Shown: positions 25,755-34,978 of the stretch, piece after piece | How the letters are laid out: the number at the start of each line of letters is the position of its first letter | Position numbering within the stretch: the first letter of the stretch is position 1 | NCBI RefSeq assembly: GCF_023558375.1 | Contig: NZ_CP083761.1 | Location: 5,101,001 to 5,165,000, forward strand | Direction: 5' to 3' | Length of the DNA: 64,000 bases | Source: Chroococcidiopsis sp. CCMEE 29 | Lineage (GTDB): Bacteria > Cyanobacteriota > Cyanobacteriia > Cyanobacteriales > Chroococcidiopsidaceae | Notes under the pieces: model-generated | Told to the model about the DNA's origin: nothing | Databases searched by the model: none | What the model saw: only the letters and a program-made list of their open reading frames with translations | Made by a program: the position numbers and the translations under genes

Positions 25755-28476
25755 AATCCAGCTTCAGTTTTTAGAAGAAGCGCAGGATTACCTGAATACT
25801 ATTGATTCCAGACTGATCGGAATTAGTGCCACTACCGAGATTGACAATCAAGCGATGGATGCTGTACTACGGGCAGCTCATTCCATTAAAGGTGGTGCGG
25901 CAATGATGGGGTTTGAGACTTTGAGTCATTTGGCTCACCGGGTGGAAAATTTTTTCAAAGTCATAAAAACACAGAAACATTCCGTAGATGCTGAGGTAGA
26001 AGGTTTATTGCTGGCTGGAGTTGATTGTCTCCGTCGAGTGGTGGAGTTGAGTTATCAGGTACCAGTTGTCGATCGGCAGTGGTTAGAAAGTAACGTCAAT
26101 CCAATTTTGGAGCGGTTGGATGAGCTGCTAGGGCCTCAGGCAGAAGAAAACACAGTCACACCGTTGTCGCCAGTAAATGGGCAAGACACGGTGACAATGA
26201 TTTTTGAAACGGAAGTAGAAGAATGTCTGCAACGTCTAGAAATGATTTTGGCAGATCCGGAAAAGCCCGGCTTGTTTGAAGAAATTTCGACGATGGCGCA
26301 GGATTTGGGAAGTTTGGGGGAAATACTACAGGTTGAGGCTTTTAAAAATCTGTGTGAATCAATTAATCAACACCTAGAAACCACTCCTGATCGCGTTGAA
26401 GAAATTGCTAGTTTGGCAGTGCAAGCATGGCGACGATCGCAAGCAGCGGTGGTTACAGGGCAGATTGATACCCTTCCAGCTGCAATAGATTTAGTCAATC
26501 CGGCTGAAGCAGCAGAGGCAATACCTGTTGTGCCAGCCAAAGTCGCCGAGACATCTATTACATCCGTTACGGGGTCTAGCTTATCAGAGAAACAAGAGTT
26601 AGCTCCAGCTACGGATTTCAAAGAAAATCAGGAAAATACTGTTCGAGTTCCGATTAAACAGCTAGAACAACTGAATGATTTATTTGGTGAATTAACCATC
26701 GAGCGGAATGGACTAGATTTACACCTCGAACGCTTACGTAACTCAGTTAAAATTCTGGAGCGGAGGACGCGTACGCTCCAGCAATCGTACACTCGTCTCC
26801 AAACTGAACAGGCGTTTCCCTCTGGGGAAGGGCAATCTAGGCAATCGCCCGATCAGAGTTATAACTCTTTCGACCGTCGGGATCAGGACAACAACCTCGA
26901 AGGGCGATTGCAGGAAGTGATGGCAAACCTTGTTCAGTTGCAAGAAGTTACAGAGGACATCGATCTAAGCCTGAAAGATACAGATCAAATTGTTGGCGAT
27001 CTTAACCGGACTGCCAAGCAGCTGCAAACCTGCATTACCCAGTTACGCATGCGCCCTTTTTCTGATTTAGTCGGGCGATTTCCTAGAGCATTACGAGAAC
27101 TTGCTTTACAGTACGGCAAAAATGTTGAACTCAAAATTCAGGGTGGTAGCACGCTGATTGATCGCAGCATCTTGGAAGCACTAAATAACCCCTTGATGCA
27201 TCTGCTGCGAAATGCGTTCGATCATGGAATAGAAGATCCTGCAACTCGCCAGGCATCTGGTAAACCCGAACAGGGCACGATTGAAATTAAAGCAGCGTAC
27301 CGGGGTAACCAAGCGTTGATTACCTTGAGTGATGATGGTGGCGGCATCGATTTGGATAAAGTTCGCGTGCGAGCCCAACAGCTAGGACTTGATGCAGCTG
27401 CGATCGCTACAGCTAGAGATGAAGAACTTTTAACCCTGATTTTTGAGCCTGGTTTTAGCACCGCCGATCAAGTTACGGCTTTATCCGGTCGAGGTGTGGG
27501 GATGGATGTGGTTCGCACTAACCTTAGACAAATTCGCGGTGGCATCAAAGTTGATACCACCCTAGGAGTAGGAACAACCTTTACTATCAACGTGCCATTA
27601 ACTTTATCCGTGGCGCGAGTGCTATTGGTTGAGAGCCAGGGGATGTTATTGGCATTTCCCACCACTGCAATTGAAGAGATCCTGTTACTCAATCCAGAAC
27701 AGATTTTGACAAGTGTGGGCGAAGAAGCCATACCTTGGAAAGGATACAGGGTACCTCTGATTCACTTGAGCGATTGGCTACAGTTTCGCTGTCCCCAAGT
27801 TACAGCAGATTCCGAAGCCACACCGCTGATGAGTGTACCAAGTGTATTAATACTTGCTCAAGGGAATGAGTGGGTAGGGCTGCAAGTAGACTGCTGCTGG
27901 GGCGAACAGGAAGTTGCTATCCGCCCCGTTGAAGGAGCGATCGCCATGCCTCCTGGCTTCACCGGCTGTACAATTCTCGGAGATGGGCGAGTTGTGCCTC
28001 TAGTAAATGCTCCAGATTTACTGCATTGGATTGCCAGTTGTCAGCAGCAGCGATCGCCCAACTTGGAGCTAGAAGATAAATACCAAGCTGCTGCACCTCA
28101 AAGCCAGAACAACACTATTTTATTAGTAGATGACTCGATTAATGTTCGTCGCTTTTTGTCGTTGACTTTAGAAAAAGCTGGATACCGTGTAGAACAAGCG
28201 AGAGATGGTCAAGATGCTCTCGAAAAACTCCTGAGTGGATTACCAATCACGGCGGCTATTTGTGACATTGATATGCCTCGCCTAGATGGTTATGGCTTTT
28301 TAGCTCGTGTCAAATCGAATCCTGCTTTCCAAAATTTACCGATTGTGATGCTGACGTCTCGCAGTGGAGATAGAGAGCGTCAACTCGCCATGAACTTGGG
28401 GGCAACAGCCTATTTCTGTAAGCCTTACAACAAGCAGGAGTTACTACAAACTTTAAACAACCTGCTCCAGAATTAA
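25732..28476 (+). CDS. CheA hybrid histidine kinase with C-terminal receiver (PixL/PilL-like)
   Basis: From the ATG at 25732 the product is 914 residues. The HPt domain has the phospho-acceptor His50 in [13 protein letters not shown]. The dimerisation helix region follows (about 300-430), then a HATPase domain with the N box [17 protein letters not shown] and G boxes [11 protein letters not shown] and [10 protein letters not shown] CheW-like domain (about 620-760) and a receiver ([13 protein letters not shown], with [10 protein letters not shown]) end the protein. Its first 23 bases overlap the receptor gene. The 3' end overlaps the convergent glycosyltransferase stop by 4 bases. Confidence 0.92.
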   Translation: MSQEKEREIQLQFLEEAQDYLNTIDSRLIGISATTEIDNQAMDAVLRAAHSIKGGAAMMGFETLSHLAHRVENFFKVIKTQKHSVDAEVEGLLLAGVDCLRRVVELSYQVPVVDRQWLESNVNPILERLDELLGPQAEENTVTPLSPVNGQDTVTMIFETEVEECLQRLEMILADPEKPGLFEEISTMAQDLGSLGEILQVEAFKNLCESINQHLETTPDRVEEIASLAVQAWRRSQAAVVTGQIDTLPAAIDLVNPAEAAEAIPVVPAKVAETSITSVTGSSLSEKQELAPATDFKENQENTVRVPIKQLEQLNDLFGELTIERNGLDLHLERLRNSVKILERRTRTLQQSYTRLQTEQAFPSGEGQSRQSPDQSYNSFDRRDQDNNLEGRLQEVMANLVQLQEVTEDIDLSLKDTDQIVGDLNRTAKQLQTCITQLRMRPFSDLVGRFPRALRELALQYGKNVELKIQGGSTLIDRSILEALNNPLMHLLRNAFDHGIEDPATRQASGKPEQGTIEIKAAYRGNQALITLSDDGGGIDLDKVRVRAQQLGLDAAAIATARDEELLTLIFEPGFSTADQVTALSGRGVGMDVVRTNLRQIRGGIKVDTTLGVGTTFTINVPLTLSVARVLLVESQGMLLAFPTTAIEEILLLNPEQILTSVGEEAIPWKGYRVPLIHLSDWLQFRCPQVTADSEATPLMSVPSVLILAQGNEWVGLQVDCCWGEQEVAIRPVEGAIAMPPGFTGCTILGDGRVVPLVNAPDLLHWIASCQQQRSPNLELEDKYQAAAPQSQNNTILLVDDSINVRRFLSLTLEKAGYRVEQARDGQDALEKLLSGLPITAAICDIDMPRLDGYGFLARVKSNPAFQNLPIVMLTSRSGDRERQLAMNLGATAYFCKPYNKQELLQTLNNLLQN

Positions 28477-29621
28477 CTTTGATGCTGTAACCGTACCCGA
28501 CTTAGCAGTTGAGCAATCTGCTGATTAATCGTTGACAAGTGAAAGCGCTGACTTGCCTCAATTTGTGCTTGGTGGGCAATAGATTTAGTTAGCTCTGGCT
28601 GTTGGCGACAATTGGCGATCGCTGCTGCCAGTTGAAGGGCATCTCCAGGCGGAACCAACCAACCCGTCTTTCCTGTCTCCACTAATTCAACTGCACCTCC
28701 GGCTTGAGCTGCAACCACAGGGCGACCACATAGCATTGCTTCAACAATAACTCGCCCGAAAGGTTCTGCTGCGGTTGAAGTATGGGCAACCAAATCACAG
28801 GCTGCCATCAGTGACACAACATCCGAACGAAATCCTAAAAATTGAACCTGCTCCTCAAGTCCTAGGAGTGCAACTTGTTCGTGTAACTGCTGTACATAAT
28901 CTTGCTCGCCGAACAGTGCATCACCGACTAAAATTGCTGTCACATCCTTGGGACAGTGAGCAAGAGCTTCAAGCAAAATATGCTGTCCTTTCCAAGGTGA
29001 CAGACGGCTGAAGTGACCTACTAAAAACTGCCCATCGAGTCCGAGTTGCTGTTTGATTTTTATGGGATCAAACTGGTGTTGATAAACCGCTGGTTCAAAG
29101 CCGTTGTAGACGACATCTACTATATCTGAACGTCCTCCTGCTTCTAAGAAGGCTGCTTGACTTGCTTTGGAGTTGGCAATCACTAATGATGCACGATTAG
29201 CCAGAGTCACAGCCAGACGACGATTAGTGCCGCTAAAGTGCTGATCGCAGAGAATGTCATGCAGGTGATAAACCAGAGGGCGACGGGTGAAAAAGCTAGC
29301 TAGAGCCCCAACAACCAAAGCTTTTTGCGTATTGGCGTAAATTAAATCGTATTCACGGGCTATTTGAACGACCCGAGCAATCAGAGGTCCAATTTGACCC
29401 AAGCTGCTTAACCCTTGTACTAAGCTGCTTTCTTTACGCACTTGTATTGGTTGAGCCGCTAAAACTTGGACTGGGATATATTGCTGCTCTAGTAAATCTT
29501 TAAAAGGCCCATCTGCAAATAAGCCTACCAGGCAGCTATCTTGGTAAGGCTTTGCAATATCTATGAGACAAAGCTCTGCACCACCTGGCTTGCCGCTCTG
29601 GTCTAGGAAGAGGATTTTCAT
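28473..29621 (-). CDS. Glycosyltransferase family 4
   Basis: The 382-residue protein has the GT-B two-domain plan: an N-terminal GGAELCLIDIAK acceptor-domain motif and the C-terminal nucleotide-sugar site FGRVIVEAMLCGRPVVAAQAGG with its E-x7-E arrangement, then GKTGWLVPPGD. It is probably cytoplasmic or peripheral to the inner membrane. Together with the Wzc-like protein and a second glycosyltransferase on the same strand it forms a small exopolysaccharide group. The sugar donor cannot be told from sequence. Its stop codon overlaps that of cheA. Confidence 0.88.
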   Translation of the reverse strand: MKILFLDQSGKPGGAELCLIDIAKPYQDSCLVGLFADGPFKDLLEQQYIPVQVLAAQPIQVRKESSLVQGLSSLGQIGPLIARVVQIAREYDLIYANTQKALVVGALASFFTRRPLVYHLHDILCDQHFSGTNRRLAVTLANRASLVIANSKASQAAFLEAGGRSDIVDVVYNGFEPAVYQHQFDPIKIKQQLGLDGQFLVGHFSRLSPWKGQHILLEALAHCPKDVTAILVGDALFGEQDYVQQLHEQVALLGLEEQVQFLGFRSDVVSLMAACDLVAHTSTAAEPFGRVIVEAMLCGRPVVAAQAGGAVELVETGKTGWLVPPGDALQLAAAIANCRQQPELTKSIAHQAQIEASQRFHLSTINQQIAQLLSRVRLQHQS

Positions 29622-29710
29622 ATAATTGTTTATTCTTAGTGCATTAGTGCCTTTGGGGTTATAAAGCGTTCATGAACCACAAAGACACAAAGACACAAAG
29701 AGTCTTTGGG

Positions 29711-31942
29711 TTAGCTACCCCACACTTTGTTGAGCACAACCCCATGTTCCCGCGTGTAGGGTACATAGGTACTGGTAGCAGCGCCGTTCACTCCATTTGC
29801 TACAACCCCAATCACGTTTAACTTGCTCAGCATGGTTGTAGCCTGTGCGAGTTCGGTTTTCGTTACTTGACCCATACGTGATACCAACACCACACCACTG
29901 CAAAATGACGCAGCTAAAATTGCATCTACCATACCTAATACTGGCGGCGCATCCATCAGAATTAAGTCATAAGTTTCTTCAAAAGCTGACATTAATTCCC
30001 GCATCCGCTGGGAACTCAACAGATTCGCTGGATCTACTGGCGTGGGTCCGGCGGTCAGAATATCAATGTATGAACCTGAGGATTGAATACTACTTTGAGT
30101 TGGGACACTCGCGTCGTTGACTAGTAAAGTTGAAAGCCCTTGCTCATTGGGGAGGTTGAGCATTTTGTGCAGATTAGGACGGCGTAAATCTGCATCAATC
30201 AACAGTACCTTTTGGTGTAAACGAGCAGCACTAAGTGCCAAACCCAGCGCTAACGTTGACTTACCCTCACCAGCCACGGCTGAGGTGACCATCAAAGATT
30301 GGAATGCTGAAACAGAATTTAGCAGTTGAATGTTCTTATAAATTAGATCCAGGGATTCCCAAGATGGTGGCCAATTACTGACTTGAACTGTCCAAGGTGC
30401 AAGGCGTTTTGGCTCGCCGAAAGGTAGGCTGACAATTGGCTCACTAGCTTTGCCTCGCGGCAATTCGGGCGTCATTCCTAGCAGAGGCAGTTCAACCTGC
30501 TTCTCTAATTCATCAGAGCTATGCACAGAGTCATCAACTACTTCGCGCATAAAGGCAGCAACACCACCCAGCATCAACCCAGCTACTAACCCTAACAATA
30601 AATTTCGCTGGAGGTTGGGACCTATTTGCCTACCCAGTTGTGGCTCCTCTAAAGCTTGCCAATCAAATCCTCCTCGAGCAATTTCTAAGCTCAATTCCTG
30701 CTGTGCTCGCTGTAATTGCTGAAGCTTTTCTCGATTGATTTGGACTAATGGTTGTAAACGACCGTACTCAGCTAGCAGTACTGGGAATCGATCGAGTTCC
30801 GCACGCAACTGCTGCTGCGTTTGTGCCAAGCTGACATCACGAGCACGCAAAGCACTCAAATTTGTCTGCACATCCACTAATTGATTAGTTAGAGTCTGGT
30901 CGATCTGACTAAATTGCCCTTCTTGCAGCAACTCTCCTCCAGCATTGTTGGCTTGAGCTTGCTGTTGCCCTAAAACCCGTCCACCTTCTGACTGCAACAT
31001 CTGGATTTGGCTCTGGCGTAGTTCTAGCAACTTTTGCACGTTAGGATCTTCATCGGTGAACACCACTCGTCGCTGTGCTAGAGCCAATTCCGTTTTTTGC
31101 AACTCATTGAGTACAGATTGGTAACGTGGAGACTGACTCAGACGAGAAGCAATAAGAGCTTGCTGTGGAGAACGGGCAAGTTGCTGTTGCAGTGCCCCGA
31201 AACGAGCTTGCAAATCATTGAACTGGGCGCGGAGTACTTGTCGTTCCTGCTGAATTGCATTTACGGACTGAGCGATGGAGGCTGCCTGTTGTTCTGGATC
31301 GATCAGGTTCTGATTTTTGCGAAACTGTTCTAGTCTACCCTCAGCCTGATCGACACTCTTACGCACCTCTGGAATCTGCTCGTTGATAAATTTAAGACCC
31401 TTCTTTAAACGCTGTTCCTGTTGTTCTCGGTTATAAATTTGATAAACCCGATAGATTGCCTCTAGCACTCTTTGGGTTTTAATTGGATCGTTATCTCTGT
31501 AAGTCGCTTCGACGATTTTAGTATTGACTTTCTCCTCAACTACCTGTCTCAATACCAAATTTTTTTTAATTTCCTCTACATCAATAGTGGGATATTCAGG
31601 ACGAAGTATATCTACTGCTCTTTGGATTAGTAGAGAACTCCGCATCACGTTAATTTGAGTGGCATAGTCGTCTATCTTGACACTAGAGTCAGCAAACTGT
31701 TGGCTTTGAAGCTGTTGTGGGTCTGTTTCTCTTCTACCTTGATAGTTAGCCTCTATTAGCAGCTGCATGGTACTTTTATAAGTAGGCTGTGCTATCAGGG
31801 TGTAGAGGGTAGCCAAAGACAAAACTCCGCCCAAGACCCCCAGTAGCCAAAAACGCCGCCGCATTAAAACTGAAAACAGTTGTCCGTAACCTGCATCTGT
31901 TTCAGCAGTTGCATTTAAATTGCTTTCAGTCACTCTAACCAT
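29711..31942 (-). CDS. Wzc-like polysaccharide co-polymerase with BY-kinase domain
   Basis: The 743-residue protein has a Wzz/GumC region: a first span near residues 32-52 (FWLLGVLGGVLSLATLYTLI), long periplasmic coiled coils (about 170-420) and a second span (RNLLLGLVAGLMLGGVAAF). A C-terminal ATPase follows with Walker A (AGEGKSTLALGLA), Walker A' (VLLIDADLRRP) and Walker B (LILMDAPPV). This is the plan of tyrosine kinases that control the length and export of capsule or EPS. The C-terminal tail holds only two tyrosines (STYVPYTRE), not a dense cluster. It lies between the two glycosyltransferase genes. Confidence 0.9.
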   Translation of the reverse strand: MVRVTESNLNATAETDAGYGQLFSVLMRRRFWLLGVLGGVLSLATLYTLIAQPTYKSTMQLLIEANYQGRRETDPQQLQSQQFADSSVKIDDYATQINVMRSSLLIQRAVDILRPEYPTIDVEEIKKNLVLRQVVEEKVNTKIVEATYRDNDPIKTQRVLEAIYRVYQIYNREQQEQRLKKGLKFINEQIPEVRKSVDQAEGRLEQFRKNQNLIDPEQQAASIAQSVNAIQQERQVLRAQFNDLQARFGALQQQLARSPQQALIASRLSQSPRYQSVLNELQKTELALAQRRVVFTDEDPNVQKLLELRQSQIQMLQSEGGRVLGQQQAQANNAGGELLQEGQFSQIDQTLTNQLVDVQTNLSALRARDVSLAQTQQQLRAELDRFPVLLAEYGRLQPLVQINREKLQQLQRAQQELSLEIARGGFDWQALEEPQLGRQIGPNLQRNLLLGLVAGLMLGGVAAFMREVVDDSVHSSDELEKQVELPLLGMTPELPRGKASEPIVSLPFGEPKRLAPWTVQVSNWPPSWESLDLIYKNIQLLNSVSAFQSLMVTSAVAGEGKSTLALGLALSAARLHQKVLLIDADLRRPNLHKMLNLPNEQGLSTLLVNDASVPTQSSIQSSGSYIDILTAGPTPVDPANLLSSQRMRELMSAFEETYDLILMDAPPVLGMVDAILAASFCSGVVLVSRMGQVTKTELAQATTMLSKLNVIGVVANGVNGAATSTYVPYTREHGVVLNKVWGS

Positions 31943-31983
31943 GCCTTACACTCCAAAATACAGAAAGAACTAAATTTATAATT

Positions 31984-33072
31984 TTAAGTAACACTGCCAA
32001 CTTCCGAAATCACGTGCTCAACTTTGCTAAAAAAGGCTTCCTCTGAGAACTGGCTGAGAGCATGATGACGAATTTTTCTGTAATCCCATGAAATTTGACT
32101 GGCATCAAGCAGTGCAGCATGGAGTGCATCCGGTGTTTGTCTATTAAAAAAGACTCCCGTATGACCCGGTAATTGTGTGTCTAATACACCACCCGCCCCA
32201 TATGCAATGACTGGGGTTCCACTCGCATTCGCTTCTACTGGAACTAGTCCATAATCTTCTAAGGCTGCGACAATTACAGAGCGAGCTTTTGACATTAAAT
32301 AACTGCGCTCTGAATCGGTTACATGTCCTAAAAATTGAACATTTTTCAACGCTTTTGCTTTCAAACGCTCTCTCTCTGGACCATTTCCGATAATGAATAA
32401 TGGCCATCCCAACCAATTAAAAGCTTCAATAATTACATCAATACGTTTGTAGCTGATTAGGCGAGCTGATGCTAGATAGAAGTTATCTTTTTTACTCGAA
32501 AAGGTGAAATTACTACTACTAATCGGATAGTTGATCACCAGTGCTTGCTTGCCATAGTATTTCTGAATGCGATGAGCTACGACACTAGAATTAGCAATGT
32601 AAAGGTCTGGCTCCTGAGCGTAAGCTAGATCTACCTTACGCATCTGGTGAAAGATTGTTTCAATTAAAGGGTAAAAATAGCGATAATCTCCATACTCTCG
32701 TAGGTAAGTTTGGGTATCCCAAAGAAAACGAGTCACATTATGACAGAAGCAGATGTGCCGCGCTCCCTTTCGTTTTTTTACTGCCTTAGCAAAGCTACTG
32801 CTACTGCTGATAACCAAATCATAATCTTGCAGATTCAAGGAGCGAAAAGCTGGAAAATACAAGGGAGCCAGCATTCTGAAATACTTCACTGCTCCCGGAA
32901 GCTTTTGAAGTCCGGTTGTGTGGACTAGGCGATCGCCTAGAGCAACTGTTTGTTCAGGATCGTACAAAGATGTGTAAATGTCAGCGTTAGGGTAACGCTG
33001 ACAAAGTAACTCAAATACCCGTTCTGCGCCGCCTCGCTGTGTCAAGTAATCATGAACTAGAGCAATCTTCAT
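31984..33072 (-). CDS. Glycosyltransferase family 4, WbaZ-like
   Basis: The 362-residue protein starts MKIALVHDYLTQRGGAERVF, the classic start of WbaZ-like mannosyltransferases. It carries the C-terminal site YGLVPVEANASGTPVIAYGAGG. It is expected to add a sugar to a lipid-linked or polymer acceptor at the inner membrane. It is 41 bases upstream of the Wzc-like gene, so the three genes 31984-33072, 29711-31942 and 28473-29621 may form one transcript. Confidence 0.88.
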   Translation of the reverse strand: MKIALVHDYLTQRGGAERVFELLCQRYPNADIYTSLYDPEQTVALGDRLVHTTGLQKLPGAVKYFRMLAPLYFPAFRSLNLQDYDLVISSSSSFAKAVKKRKGARHICFCHNVTRFLWDTQTYLREYGDYRYFYPLIETIFHQMRKVDLAYAQEPDLYIANSSVVAHRIQKYYGKQALVINYPISSSNFTFSSKKDNFYLASARLISYKRIDVIIEAFNWLGWPLFIIGNGPERERLKAKALKNVQFLGHVTDSERSYLMSKARSVIVAALEDYGLVPVEANASGTPVIAYGAGGVLDTQLPGHTGVFFNRQTPDALHAALLDASQISWDYRKIRHHALSQFSEEAFFSKVEHVISEVGSVT

Positions 33073-33402
33073 CTATAACTCAAAATTATGTATTACTGCC
33101 AGGCTTAGAAGTCAATCAAGATGAAAGTGTAATAGCCATATTGACAAATCTATAGCTAGTCAGTTCCATCATTTGCAATTTCAGCAATCAGTAGCGAGCT
33201 GCGCCTAAATTTAAGTAAACAGAACAAAAATTATTATACCTAACTTTGAGGACCCATACACAAATTGCCCTACAGCTAAAGAAATTTCATCTAAACTTTA
33301 TATTTGCCTTACACAAATGAGTATGAGATAAACTCAAAATTTAATCTTATGTAGGGAAGGCTGATTCTCTGTTGGTAAAATATAATTAATTTAGGATCAG
33401 AA
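33073..33402. other. Divergent intergenic region, no gene seen
   Basis: This is 330 bases of AT-rich sequence between the minus-strand glycosyltransferase and the plus-strand ferredoxin. I see no gene, RNA or clear operator. Confidence 0.5.
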
Positions 33403-33726
33403 ATGGCAGAATATCAAGTCAGGTTAGTCAACCGAGCGATCGCTCTGGACAAAACGATTATAGTCCCAGACGATCAGTACATTCTAGACATGGCTGAAAC
33501 GGCTAGTATCCGTTTACCAGCAGGATGTCGCCAAGGGGAATGCTCTGCCTGCATAGCCAAGCTAGTAAGCGGCCAGGTAGATCAAAGCGAGCAAAAGTTT
33601 CTCCGTCCGTCAGAACTAGAGGCTGGGTACACTGTTACCTGTGTCGCTTATCCACTATCTGATTGCACCCTTCACACTCATCAAGAACAAGTTCTATATC
33701 AATCGTCTTTGTACTATAGCAAATGA
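33403..33726 (+). CDS. Plant-type [2Fe-2S] ferredoxin
   Basis: The 107-residue protein has the exact plant-type cluster spacing: CRQGECSAC (C-x4-C-x2-C), then 29 residues to the fourth Cys in YTVTCVAYP. The N-terminal beta-grasp pattern (YQVRLVNRAIALDKTIIVPD) fits. It is slightly longer than PetF because of a C-terminal tail (QVLYQSSLYYSK). It would carry single electrons in the cytoplasm, but its redox partner is not apparent. It is followed by DUF1824 and RluE genes on the same strand. Confidence 0.92.
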   Translation: MAEYQVRLVNRAIALDKTIIVPDDQYILDMAETASIRLPAGCRQGECSACIAKLVSGQVDQSEQKFLRPSELEAGYTVTCVAYPLSDCTLHTHQEQVLYQSSLYYSK

Positions 33727-33747
33727 AGTTATTGTTTAAATACAGCG

Positions 33748-33761
33748 GTATACATGTATAC
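33748..33761. promoter_or_regulatory. Palindrome across the DUF1824 start codon
   Basis: GTATACATGTATAC is a perfect 14-base palindrome whose centre contains the ATG at 33754. No ribosome site precedes it, so initiation or regulation may be unusual here. Confidence 0.4.
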
Positions 33762-34182
33762 AGACAATCCAGCTAATTTTACCGTTGAAGCAGCGCGAAA
33801 AGTTCTTGGGGCTTTCAGCTGTATTGATAGCAAAGCTGTAGAATCAGCATCAGAAAAAGCTCTGTTGCGTCAGGCGCTATTGCTGGTCACTAGTTTGTCA
33901 GACTACCAGAATCTAGGAATTTGCGCCGATACCCCAACAGAAGGTTTCTTAGCTTTGGAATCTTATTTAAAGGCTTTAGGTTATGCAGCAACCATTAACG
34001 AAGCTGATATCACCTCTGGCGTCGATCCAGTGTATATAAAGTTCAACAGCCAAAAGCAGTCGTATTATCTAAATTCTTACACGGGAAAGTATCGCGGAGT
34101 ATTGGTATCTTGCCAATCCTCGCAAGACGAATCAATTGGTGGTACCTATGGTCATTTACCGCTCGACCTATTTGTAGAGTGA
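33754..34182 (+). CDS. DUF1824 protein
   Basis: The 142-residue protein matches the cyanobacterial DUF1824 family in length and in its features, such as [19 protein letters not shown] and the C-terminal [14 protein letters not shown]. No catalytic motif is evident. The gene begins 27 bases after the ferredoxin and its start codon sits in a perfect palindrome. It is followed after 7 bases by the RluE gene. Function unknown. Confidence 0.78.
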   Translation: MYTDNPANFTVEAARKVLGAFSCIDSKAVESASEKALLRQALLLVTSLSDYQNLGICADTPTEGFLALESYLKALGYAATINEADITSGVDPVYIKFNSQKQSYYLNSYTGKYRGVLVSCQSSQDESIGGTYGHLPLDLFVE

Positions 34183-34189
34183 GACCCAG

Positions 34190-34798
34190 TTGGGCAAGTA
34201 TCGATACATTCTGTTTTATAAACCCTACGGTGTCCTGAGCCAATTCACAGACTGTAGTAGGGAAAACCAAAGGCGCACGCTTAAAGACTACATATCGATT
34301 CCTGCGGTTTATCCGGTTGGTCGTTTAGACTGGGACAGTGAAGGGCTAATGCTTTTAACTAATCATGGGCAACTGCAACATCGGCTCTCCGATCCACGAT
34401 TTCAGCATCCTCGCACTTACTGGGTGCAAGTAGAGCGAATTCCAGACGCAGTTGCCCGGCAACAGTTGCAGCAGGGTATAGTAATTGAGAATTACCGCAC
34501 TCGACCAGCAAAGGTACATTTGTTAGACTCTGAACCACAATTGCCGCCGCGCGATCGACCGATTCGGTTTCGTAAAAATGTCCCAACAGCATGGCTTGAG
34601 ATCACGCTGACTGAGGGTAAAAACCGTCAGGTGCGGCGGATGACGGCTAAGGTGGGTTTTCCAACTTTGCGACTGGTGAGAGTGGCGATCGCTCACTTAC
34701 GCTTTGAGGGGCTACAACCTGGACAATGGCGCGATCTAACTCCAGATGAACTGAATCCACTCCTAAAATTGACTATGCTCAGACAACCGCAAAATTAA
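34190..34798 (+). CDS. Ribosomal large-subunit pseudouridine synthase, RluE/RsuA type
   Basis: The 202-residue protein has the catalytic motif with Asp in [16 protein letters not shown], the start [14 protein letters not shown], and the C-terminal motif [15 protein letters not shown]. These are standard for the RsuA/RluB/RluE group; length and lack of an S4 domain favour RluE, which modifies 23S rRNA near position 2457 in E. coli. The only in-frame start before the conserved region is a TTG at 34190, 7 bases after the DUF1824 stop. Confidence 0.88.
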   Translation: MGKYRYILFYKPYGVLSQFTDCSRENQRRTLKDYISIPAVYPVGRLDWDSEGLMLLTNHGQLQHRLSDPRFQHPRTYWVQVERIPDAVARQQLQQGIVIENYRTRPAKVHLLDSEPQLPPRDRPIRFRKNVPTAWLEITLTEGKNRQVRRMTAKVGFPTLRLVRVAIAHLRFEGLQPGQWRDLTPDELNPLLKLTMLRQPQN

Positions 34799-34978
34799 AT
34801 ATTCAGCTAAGCTGGACAAAAGTTCTTCTATGTTCGCGCAGCCTGCGTCCTGCAATTATAATTAGTTTGACTTTTATGATGGTCAGGAGAAAATAATTTG
34901 CGGCAACTTAGATGAGTAGGCAGCTAACTACTGGTCTAGGGGCTAAAACTGCTCCAGAACAGCAATAAAGGAAGTTAT

